Shown here: in pieces, positions 21,961-32,008 of the stretch
How positions within the stretch are numbered: the first letter of the stretch is position 1
How the letters are laid out: each line of letters opens with the position of its first letter
Origin: Haematobia irritans
Taxonomy: Eukaryota > Arthropoda > Insecta > Diptera > Muscidae
Direction of reading: 5' to 3'
Length of the DNA stretch: 64,000 nt
NCBI RefSeq assembly: GCF_050003625.1
Contig: NC_134399.1
Span: 41,432,671-41,496,670, forward strand
The notes under the pieces: model-generated
What the model was told of the DNA's origin: nothing
The model's input: only the letters and a program-made list of their open reading frames with translations
Database searches by the model: none
Program-made: the position numbers and the translations under genes

Positions 21961-22190
21961 TAGATAGATAGATTATTGGCGGAACGTTAACTTAAGCAGT
22001 CTGCTAATGTTTTTGGAACAATCTGGTTGGTTCAACAAAGAAAAATAATCAAGAAGGTTCAGCGGTTAAAACTAGAAGTGCCCATATGTAATAGGTACTT
22101 TTAGTTAATGTGGTATCACAATGGACTGAATAGTCTAAGTGAGCCTGAATCTTAATCGGGCTGCCACTTTAACCTAACCTAACCTAACCT
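18800..22190 (+). mobile_element. 5'-truncated non-LTR retrotransposon (LINE) with CCTAA-type tail
   Basis: 3391 bp flanked by a perfect 10-bp target duplication tgacctccgt (18790-18799 and 22191-22200). It begins inside the endonuclease domain, as expected from aborted target-primed reverse transcription, and ends in four aacct repeats instead of poly(A). Presence of an APE endonuclease, RT and RNase H suggests the I/LOA/R1 side of the LINE tree; the exact clade is not established. Its 3' ~60 bp are shared with the local SINEs. Confidence 0.92.
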
Positions 22191-22488
22191 TGACCTCCGT
22201 ATCCTCTAGGAGGAGCAAACTTCATCCGATTTGGTTGAAATTTGGTACATTGTGTTAGTATGTGGCCGCTAACAACCATGCCAAATTTGGTCATTATCGG
22301 TCTATAGTTATATATATAAATGGATAAACTAATCCCCAATCACACAAAAATTGGTCCATATCGGCTCATAATTGTATATAGCCCCATACAAAGCGACAAA
22401 GCGATTTTGGCTCTCTAATTGCCGCGCAAAAGTTCATATCATATTTGTAATTATTTGTAGACTTCCTTGTATAACATAAAGGGTGATA

Positions 22489-23575
22489 CGGTCAAGGGAA
22501 AACGCGTGTAAATTGGTGAAATCGTTCAAATTAATCAAATTAAATTTCTTTTTCAAGTTCAATTAGTATAAAATTCAGGAAAAATATTCAGTTAGGCTTT
22601 CGCTTTTCCAAATCCGAATTGCCGGGCCTCACGCTTAACACCTGCCATCAGATTTTGTACAGCCTCCTGTCCACCTTCTTCGCCGCAGAAAGCCAGTTTG
22701 CCTTGAACTGCTGCTCGTCCTTAGCAGTTTTTTTGGTCTTCTTTAGGTTCCGCTTGACAATAGCCCAGTATTTCTCAATTGGGCGGAGCTCTGGCGTGTT
22801 GGGAGGGTTCTTGTCCTTGGGAACCACCTGCACGTTGTTGGCGGCGTACCACTCCATGGCCTTTTTACCGTAATGGCAAGATGCCAAATCCGGTCAAAAC
22901 AGTACGGAACAACCGTGATTCTTCAGGAAAGACAGCAGACGTTTATTCAAACACTCTTTCACGTAAATTTCTTGGTTGACAGTCCCGGAAGCTATGAAAA
23001 TGCTGCTTTTCAAGCCAAAGATACAGATGGCTTGCCAAACCAGATATTTCTTTGCGAACTTTGACAGTTTTATGTGCTTGAAAATATCTGCTACCTTTCC
23101 CCTTCCTTTTGCCGTATAAAACTCCTGTCCCGGAAACTGCTTGTAGTCGGCTTTAACGTAGGTTTCGTCGTCCATTACCACGCAGTCAAACTTCGTCAGA
23201 ATCGTCGTGTACAGCCTCCGGGATCGCGCTTTGGCCGTCGCTACCTTCTTGTAAGTCGATAGTCCGGCTCGTTTTTTGGCGTTCCCCAAACACCTTAATT
23301 ACATTTGTAACGGTTGATTTGACAACTTTTAGCGATTTTGCCAGCTTTGCGTGCGAGTAGCTCGGATTTTCGCGATGCGCGAGCAAAATTTTGATACGCC
23401 GCTCTTCTTGCTTGGACGGCATTTTGACAACTGAAGAGTGAATTCCAAAATCAAAATAGGAGCAACATTCTACACACACACACCTTCGAAATGAGGGGTG
23501 TTTAGTTTTTTTAAATGCAAAATTGAAAGAAATACGTCAAGTTTATATTGACCAAATTTTGACCGTATCACCCTT
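22489..23575 (-). mobile_element. Tc1/mariner-superfamily element of DD37E type, copy 1
   Basis: 1087 bp with TIRs starting aagggtgatacggtca, flanked by TA on both sides (22487-22488 and 23576-23577). It encodes a broken transposase on the minus strand. Spacing between the second Asp and the Glu of RPIE is 37 residues, which fits the DD37E (ITmD37E-like) group. Confidence 0.88.
22648..23422 (-). pseudogene. DD37E transposase, inactivated
   Basis: It starts MPSKQEERRIKILLAHREN with a helix-turn-helix-like N-terminus. It shifts frame near 23285 after losing most of the second DNA-binding region present at 24820-25080. The catalytic part shows VVMDDETYVKAD (first Asp). A TGA replaces the Trp just before PDLASCHYG (second Asp). 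NTPELRPIEKYW (Glu) follows. At least one deletion and one nonsense change make it dead. Confidence 0.85.
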
Positions 23576-23594
23576 TATAACTTTCTTCGTAATA

Positions 23595-24473
23595 AAGGGT
23601 GATTTGTTAAGAGCTTGATAACTTTTTTTTAAAAAAAAACGCATAAAATTTGCAAAATCTCATCGGTTCTTTATTTGAAACGTTAGATTGGTCCATGACA
23701 TTTACTTTTTGAAGATAATTTCATTTAAATGTTGACCGCGGCTGCGTCTTAGGTGGTCCATTCGGAAAGTCCAATTTAGGGCAACTTTTTCGAGCATTTC
23801 GGCCGGAATAGCCCGAATTTCTTCGGAAATGTTGTCTTCCAAAGCTGGAATAGTTGCTGGCTTATTTCTGTAGACTTTAGACTTGACGTAGCCCCACAAA
23901 AAATAGTCTAAAGGCGTCAAATCGCATGATCTTGGTGGCCAACTTACCGGTCCATTTCTGTGTGGCATGTAGCGCCATCTTGTTGAAACCACATGTCAAC
24001 CAAGTTCAGTTCTTCCATTTTTGGCAACAAAAAGTTTGTTAGCATCGAACGATAGCGATCGCCATTCACCGTAACGTTGCGTCCAACAGCATCTTTGAAA
24101 AAATACGGTCCAATGATTCCACCAGCGTACAAACCACACCAAACAGTGCATTTTTCGGGATGCATGGGCAGTTCTTGAACGGCTTCTGGTTGCTCTTCAC
24201 TCCAAATGCGGCAATTTTGCTTATTTACGTAGCCATTCAACCAGAAATGAGCCTCATCGCTGAACAAAATTTGTCGATAAAAAAGCGGATTTTCTGCCAA
24301 CTTTTCTAGGGCCCATTCACTGAAAATTCGACGTTGTGGCTCGTTAGTAAGTCTATTCATGATGAAATGTCAAAGCATACTGAGCATCTTTCTCTTTGAC
24401 ACCATGTCTGAAATCCCACGTGATCTGTCAAATACTAATGCATGAAAATCCTAACCTCAAAAGAATCACCCTT
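23595..24473 (-). mobile_element. Tc1/mariner-superfamily element of DD41D type, copy 1
   Basis: 879 bp, TIR aagggtgatt..., flanked by TA (23593-23594 and 24474-24475), 17 bp from the DD37E element. The minus strand keeps the catalytic core (ILFSDEAHFW, WFQQDGATCH, CDLTPLDYFLWG), with 41 residues between the second and third Asp. This fits the rosa-like DD41D group. The N-terminal DNA-binding region is missing (MNRLTNE joins directly to PQRRIFSEW), and about 55 bp after the QQDGATCH block are deleted relative to 36869-37800, shifting the frame. Confidence 0.82.
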
Positions 24474-24626
24474 TATATACCACGTATGGACTAACTTACA
24501 ATTTAGAAGACAGTGTTAAGATACCTGGTCATCGGTAATTATTATCACAATCTTTAGTAGAAGTTTCTATGCAATCCATGGTGGAGGGTACATAAGATTC
24601 GGCATGGCCGAACTTACGGCAGTATA

Positions 24627-24793
24627 ACAGGTTGGCTGATAAGTCCCCGGTCTAACAAAGAAAAACACATTTTTTTGTCAAAATTCGTTTCTATTATTAT
24701 ACATAGTTCCATTCAAGAGCGATACAACGATTATAACGACCTTCCAATTTTTTGATACCATTTTGGTAGTACTCCTTCGGTTTTGCCTCAAAA
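24627..24793 (-). mobile_element. 3' end of an irritans-type mariner
   Basis: It starts after TA with acaggttggctgataagtcc, which as I recall is the terminal repeat of the horn-fly mariner Himar1. Read on the minus strand it codes a transposase C-terminus (AKPKEYYQNGIKKLEGRYNR...). The rest is missing: the sequence switches to a DD37E element at about 24794. Confidence 0.75.
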
Positions 24794-25949
<1,156 letters not shown>

Positions 25950-26094
25950 ACATGAAGCACGTCTACATGAAGCACGTCGTATTCAAAGATCAGAATTTTG
26001 GGTAGAAGCGTGTATTGTCGTTTGAGGACATGAAATCCTAAACATACTATTCTATTTGCATTGTGTTACTATGCATATACGTACATTATACATA

Positions 26095-26100
26095 TTTATT
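26095..26100 (-). promoter_or_regulatory. Poly(A) signal AATAAA of the EcKL-type gene
   Basis: The minus strand reads AATAAA 63-68 nt downstream of the stop codon at 26165-26163. Confidence 0.55.
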
Positions 26101-26162
26101 TGCAAATTATTTAAAATATTTACTGAAAACACCAAATACCATTACCACATAATTTGGTAGTA

Positions 26163-27674
26163 TTATATTAGACCCCAGTCAACGGTATCGTAAACAATTT
26201 CTTTCATTCTCTCAGTAAACATAGCAGATTTGGCACCAACAAACCCGGCCTCCATAGCGTCAGTGGACTTTCCTGCTGATACTTTTTCACTTAGCTTTTC
26301 CAAGTCGGGGACATCTTCACTTTTAGTTGTTAATATAGGCAATACGATCATGGCGAATAGTAATCCTATGGCACCTTTAGTTTTCAATTCTCTTTCTAAT
26401 CCAAGACGTGGATATAATATTTCATGGTTAGAACCCAATCTGAAATATATAAGGATGCAAATTATGGTTAAAATTAACTTCATTGGGTCATTGAATTACA
26501 TGAGAAGTCAACTAAATAAGTAAAAGAATTTTTTAGTTATCTTGAAACTATTGAATGGTATGTCTTGCCTTTCTATATGTTTCGCCGACGCCGCGTGATA
26601 AATATTTAACATTTCATTGAAATGCTGTAGTCGAAAATCCCTTGTTGTACAGGACATTAAAAAGTACATAATATCAACAATTGGAGAAGCATATCTCATA
26701 ATCTGCCAGTCCAGTAAACGGGCATCAACAAGTTTCCCTTTCTGAAAATCAAAAAATGACAGATTATAAAAATTCTTGTAACTTTATGTGCTATGTACTT
26801 CATATTTAAACAAAATATTGTTGCTCCAGCAATCTCCATGACATACTACACTGTACGGCTCACTTTTAGTCGCATCCAATAAATTCAACATTAAGTCAAA
26901 GAATGAGCCTTGATCGAAATATGACTTAAGTTTACACCAATAACGAGCGTCCTTTTCTGTGTCTAGACAGCTTAGAGCACTTTTTTTAAGGCTTTCGAAA
27001 TAGTCATTCAATTGTTGGTCATTCTTTCGTTGAACAAATATATCTACCATATTTTTAAAAATTTCCAGCCGTTCGGGCCTTTGGTCTTTCAGAGCAAGTG
27101 ATGTCCCATGTAATTTTCCATAAATCGCCATGACAAGTGCTACTTGGTCATAATTCAAACCTACAAATCGATCGTGCATATAAAAACCATCATCTTGCAA
27201 GTCATTCATGCAAATGGCTTCATTATATTCTTCAGTAAGCGTAAAATGACATAAGGGATATTCAATAAATTGCAAAAGATCTTCAAGACCTTTAGATTTT
27301 TGAAAATCTAAGGTTAATGGAAGAAACTAAACAAGCAAATAATATGTAGAATTATGATCTATATCTTAAGAATATTCTCAACTCACTTGTTCGTATGCCA
27401 ATGCCTCTCTAAGAAATCCTGGCCTAGCAAAAAACTGCTGCCTTCTCAGCTCATTTTGAGGTGGTACTTTAAGTATAATCTTTGTAGTCTGCTTATTGTT
27501 TGAAACTACTTTAATACGATACACGATACCCATGTAGTTATCGCCTTTCTTTCCGACTAGTTGTATTTGATATATGTAGTTGTTATATCCGAATTTTCCA
27601 TCCAAGAATGTTTGGACTGCTGTCAAAACTGTCGATGATATTTCGTTTGAGTCGTCATCACTCGTATCTGACAT
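26163..27674 (-). CDS. Ecdysteroid-kinase-like (EcKL/CHK) protein, four exons
   Basis: The exons join as 27674-27387, 27326-26799, 26741-26569 and 26439-26163, giving 421 residues, a usual EcKL length. Introns are 60, 57 and 129 bp. The first two are GT-AG; the third uses a GC donor (26568-26567, AAG/GCAAGA). The protein shows an N-lobe Lys in KIILKVPP (K69), a catalytic loop HGDCWSNN (259-266) and the metal-binding DWQ (D283), the Brenner-type motifs of DUF1679/CHK kinases. The family phosphorylates ecdysteroids or small foreign compounds in the cytosol; the substrate here is unknown. The start is the first in-frame ATG. All exons are open, with no sign of decay despite TE-dense surroundings. 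Confidence 0.88.
26567..26568 (-). other. Non-canonical GC splice donor of EcKL intron 3
   Basis: Exon 3 ends ...GAAAG and the intron starts GCAAGA. The acceptor is tttcag at 26446-26440. Joining restores Arg and gives HIERLGSN, which fits the family. The GT at about 26545 would give a poorer join. Confidence 0.75.
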
Positions 27675-28230
27675 AGTTTTTCTACAGAAATTAAGTATTA
27701 TAAATGTTTATTACACTTTAGGTTATGTTTATTACACAAAAATAGAATTTCCATCATTTAATTTGAAATATAATAATTTAATCTATTCGTATTTATATAC
27801 TTTTAGAAATATGCAAAGTTGAAACAAACTCCATACATAATAAAACCATTACAAAGTAGTAATGCAAACAAGTTCACACCATTTCAACGTTCGTATAGTA
27901 CCTTAAATGGAATTCCTCTGAAGTCTACACCCTCAAAAAAAATCGCTTCTTTAACATATGTTCCAAACATATTTTGCAGGAAGCACATATATTATTGCAT
28001 ACTACCGAAACATTAATATGTTTGTTTTATGTGAACATATTATATGTTTGGAAGCATTTTGAGCCAAAAATATTATATGCTTGGAAGAATTTTTCCCAAA
28101 CACGATTGTGCTCATTCCCTAACATACTCGTAATTTTCAATTTTTTTAGTTATTGGCACCTTTTTCTGTAATACAAATAATGTTGAAGAAATTATTCACT
28201 TTTATAAATTTTTTAAATTTTACCTTTCGC

Positions 28231-28306
28231 CTGCACGGAGAATCGAACCGAGGACCATACAGTTTGTAAGCCAACACACTATCCACTGGGCTACGTAGCT
28301 GTTATA
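28231..28306 (-). other. tRNA-like unit, minus strand (copy 2)
   Basis: Matches 15004-15076. The B-box region reads ggttcgattctc and the A-box region tagcccagtggatag on the minus strand. It is diverged and tRNA-derived. Confidence 0.5.
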
Positions 28307-28414
28307 GTCACCAGTAGATAATTATCGTTTTAAGTTACATTTATATAGCATAGTTTGCAGCGCCCACGAGCCCATGCAAACATAACATTATTTAACAGAA
28401 ACATACATTTGTTT

Positions 28415-28512
28415 GCCACGTGGAGCAGTGGTTAGCATGTCTGCCTTGCATGCAAAGGGTCGTGGGTTCAATCCCTGCTCCGACCGAACATTTTTTTTTT
28501 TTTTTTTTTTTT
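28415..28512 (+). other. tRNA-like unit with T22 tract, plus strand (copy 2)
   Basis: A-box-like tggagcagtggttagca and B-box-like gggttcaatccc, with a T22 run at 28491-28512, a strong Pol III stop. It is close to the SINE head sequence. Confidence 0.6.
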
Positions 28513-31039
28513 AATTTACACATTTATATTTATACTATATTAAATTTTTTTTAAATGAAACTTCGAAATGTGCGTTATTAAAGATTTATAGTCAGTAACA
28601 GTGCTTGATATAAACGAAATTGACTGATTTTTGGATAAAATATTATTTTTTATTGCAAAAATAACAATATTGTAATAAAAAACTGTTTTTGGACAAAACT
28701 TTTAAATTTGGAAGGAATTCAAAAACTAACAAAAGAAGAACGTGGAGTCGAGTATAAACATACATACATAATTTTATAATATAAACATACATTTATTTAG
28801 GAGTGAACAGTTTTTTACTAGCATTTAACACCATCGCTCTAAAATTCCTTTTATTTTTCTTTAATAATTCATTTTAAAGAAAATAAACTTTTTAAATTGT
28901 TTTAGCTGTAAAACTCGAACTTAATGCCCGCTTTTATATTTGATGGTGTCCGTCAACTCCTCGTGGACTACTAAAGAGGAACTAAAGTTTGTTTTTTTAC
29001 ATTTTACTGTGTAATTTTTCACTATTTCCTCCTTATTTCATTTTACTGTCCCAACTCTAAAAAGTGTATAGTGCCCTTTCGCTATTTTTATGAAGACCCC
29101 TGATTTCTTTTAACGAACCAAGAAAAAAATTGTGCCCATAATGCCAAAATGATAAACAAAACACATGTCCACACATACATAAAATGCTGCTCTCACGGCG
29201 AAAACACATGCTGTTTTTTTTTTTAATGTCTATTCTCTTGGTTCCGACTGTCTATTCTCTTTATTCAAATTAAATAATATTTAGACTTAAGCATATAAAA
29301 TTTTTGGCCTTATCATAAAACAGTTTTCCGAAACAACATACAAGCGGTTTCACAGAAATTGTTCTCTTTTGACTCTTTTGCTGTGTTATATTGATATCTT
29401 TCGTCAACTCTCCCGGTTTCCATCTCTATTTCTCTCTATACTCTCTCTGTCGCTTTGAATAAAATATCACAAAATATGTATGTTTAGTCGAAATTTGTAA
29501 ATTTATATATGTTTGTATTCACACATATGATTTTTATGAAACATTCATGCCCCAAACATAATATATTCTAACATATTAACATAGATGTCCCAAACATTTA
29601 GTGTTAGTTTAGGAACATTACATGTTCGCACTTAAATATATTGTGGTTTAAAATCGTGCCCGAAACACATTTTGTTTATATCGGAACATATGAAAAACAT
29701 ATTTTTCTAACAGTGTACAATTGTAGAAATTTTGCAACACAATTTGAATACTTTAATTCCACCTCAAACTCCAATTGCTATGTCGATAAATCAACACCAA
29801 ACTCAATTACCTTCTTCTATGAGACAGGGAATATAAAATATTATAAAGGAAGTACTCCAGGAAAGTCGCTTAAAGCCAGATGCTAAATGTAAGTTGTTTG
29901 GGTAACTAACAAATATCGATAATTTGTGTTGTGTCTTGCTCTAGTGTAACTCTAGTGCCGATTTGACCGCTGCTCCTCGGAGAAGTTCTCGTCATTCAAT
30001 TCTGCAGCAGTATGCTGAAGAACATAGCATACGTCTTGCCCATCACGAATTAAATGAAATTTCATCATTAAATTAATCAATTAAACAAACACTAAAAAGA
30101 CTTCAAAATCGACTAAACCAAAAGCACAAACGATAGGTTAATATGTCAAATTTGCAACAATTAGTCTGCAAATAAGAAAACTAGTTTAAGCCAACACCGA
30201 AAAGCTTTTCTCGAATTACTCAACAAGGGTTCATTGAAGAATCAACAAATCTTACCAATGGTTGGCCAGAAAAGGGTGTTTCAGATTATCACTCAGAGAT
30301 ATGTACTTATTCTTGCTACAACAGAAATGTAACTAACGTTTTCTCCTAATTAATATTCTTTATGAATTATAGCCACAATTGTTTCTCTCATAATTATCTA
30401 ATCAACCTTCAAACCATATAAAATTGCATTGGTTTGTGGTCTGTTTTATTATTCGATATTGTTTTATATCGTTATAACAGTTTTGGAATATGTCATTCTC
30501 TGTTACAAATTAAGTAACGAAGCAAAAAATATGTCGTTTCGTATTTCATGGAAAATAAAAAATATACAATGGTTTTAACCCTCCACCATTGGATGGGAGT
30601 ATACAAACTTATATTTTGGATCGTCGTGAAATTCTGAGTCATGTGCGCTCAAGGCCGTATTCAGGGGGGGAAGAGGGGGATCAAACCCCCCCCCCCCCCC
30701 CCGAAATGAATGAATATTTTTATATAAATAAATATATATTTTTAGCTGCATAGAAAAATCTTTTCGAAGATGTTGAAGAAAAGCTGGAGGTTTTATTTTG
30801 AAAAACGCTTACCTATAAAACTTGCACAAATCATAGAATACTAGTTGAAAAGTCCGTCAAACGACGGTCGAAAATAACAAATTGTTTTTGTTTTCGCACC
30901 ACAAATTTCATTTTTTGAAAATGTATATTTGCTTTTTATGTGTGTTTGTTGTTCTTTTTGTGAACATGACTCGCTTTGTTTGGCCATAGAACAACAACGA
31001 AACAGCCAAACACACATGTGTAAATGAAATGGCGCAAAA

Positions 31040-32007
31040 CCTGCGAAAATAACCTGCCTGATATTTCCAAACGTGCATATTCTTTTAAAAATTTTGGTCA
31101 CTTTGCCAGTTACTCAGGGATGGAAAATACAATTTTTAGGAAAGTACAAAAAAGGTATTTTTTGATCGGAAAGGTACTTTTTACTAAATTTCAACAAAAA
31201 TTTCACTGGAATATTATTGTCAAGAGACGGAATTTTAAAGAAAATAAAATTTTGACAAAATTTTTTATATAAATAAAATTTTGCAAAAATTTTCTAAAGA
31301 AATAAAATTTTGCAAAAAAATTCTATAGAAAAAAAATTTTGCAAAATTTTTTCTATAGAAATAAAATTTTGCAAAAATTTCCTATAGAAATAAATCTTTT
31401 ACAAAATTTTCAATTGAAATAAAATTTTGGCAAAATTTTCTATAAAAATAAAATTTTGCAAAAATTCTATATAGAAATAAGATTTTGACAACATTTTCTA
31501 CCGAAATAAAAAATCGATAATGTAGAATCGCATTCGTTTTTCGACTAAAACATTTTTGAAGTTCAATAAAATCCTGTTTTTGACTATGTCTTTTACGAAA
31601 TAGATTTTTTTTCCCACATGGTCTGTTTTGCCATATTTGTAATTTCTCAAAATATTAAAATATTTTGTCAAAGCTATTGTACCATAAATCTGATATCGAC
31701 TCAAAAATGTCTACACAAAAGGTACTAAATCATTCGCGGGGGTACTATGGTACTGACCGGGGTGAAAAAGGTTTGAAAAAAGTACTATAGAACTGCATTT
31801 TCCATCCCTGCAGTTACTACGTGCTCATCCGAACGTTCATTTTCAGCAATGAAGAGATTAAAGACGTATCTTAGAAATTCGACTAGCGAGAGTAGACTCA
31901 AAGGATTGGCATTAATGTCGGTTCATCGCCGAATAAATGTGCCGACTGAAGAAGTCATTCATTTATTTGCTGCCCAAAAAGCCCGTCGGCTCAATTTAAT
32001 ATTATAA
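31040..32007 (+). pseudogene. hAT transposase C-terminal dimerisation fragment
   Basis: Reading across the inserted MITE, codons before 31114 (IFPNVHILLKILVTLPVTT) join to 31811-32007 (CSSERSFSAMKRLKTYLRN and on to a stop at 32005-32007). SERSFSAMKRLKTYLR and LALMSVHR are typical of the hAT C-terminal (dimerisation) domain of ZMYM1-like transposases. An upstream stop at about 31034 and loss of the catalytic core show it is dead. Confidence 0.82.
31115..31810. mobile_element. hAT-type MITE inside a hAT transposase ORF
   Basis: 696 bp with TIRs cagggatggaaaata/tgcattttccatccctg and a perfect 8-bp duplication cagttact (31107-31114 and 31811-31818). The interior (about 31200-31510) is a ~30-bp degenerate repeat of aataaaattttgcaaaa. 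No ORF of its own. Confidence 0.9.
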
Positions 32008-32008
32008 C

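Larger units (their letters stand above)
17703..24626. repeat. Abundant fly repeat, copy 2, carrying four nested elements
   Basis: It starts with tacccccccataggatggg-like sequence and ends cggcatggccgaacttacgg. It is split by a hAT MITE (17862-18245), a LINE (18800-22190), a DD37E element (22489-23575) and a DD41D element (23595-24473). The sequence between insertions continues the repeat in register, so all four arrived after it. Confidence 0.7.
27928..29715. mobile_element. DNA element carrying two divergent tRNA-like units, copy 2
   Basis: 1788 bp flanked by TA on each side (27926-27927 and 29716-29717). The left end is caccctcaaaaaaaatcg and the right end is ttctaacagtg. Removing it restores a continuous reading frame across the insertion site (AAG TCT ACA), which confirms the boundaries. 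It contains the tRNA-like units at 28231-28306 (-) and 28415-28485 (+). No transposase is present. Confidence 0.8.
27807..30340 (+). pseudogene. Degenerate gene with kinesin (KIF22/NOD-like) C-terminal signature
   Basis: After a possible acceptor (tatacttttag, 27806) an open stretch codes KYAKLKQTPYIIKPLQSS... up to 27925. The frame resumes after the element at 27928-29715 (KSTIVEILQHNLNTLIPPQ) and ends at a clean GTAAGT donor (29889). A 56-bp intron with a branch-like ctaac leads to an acceptor at 29944. The next exon codes NSSADLTAAPRRSSRHSILQ and on to ~30125. After a frame change comes RKAFLELLNKGSLKN and LPMVGQKRVFQII, a helix-hairpin-helix-like end as in KIF22/NOD chromokinesins. In-frame TAA/TAG codons and the insertion indicate a dead gene. 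The intron shows it is not a processed copy. No motor domain was found. The kinesin call is tentative. Confidence 0.5.
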
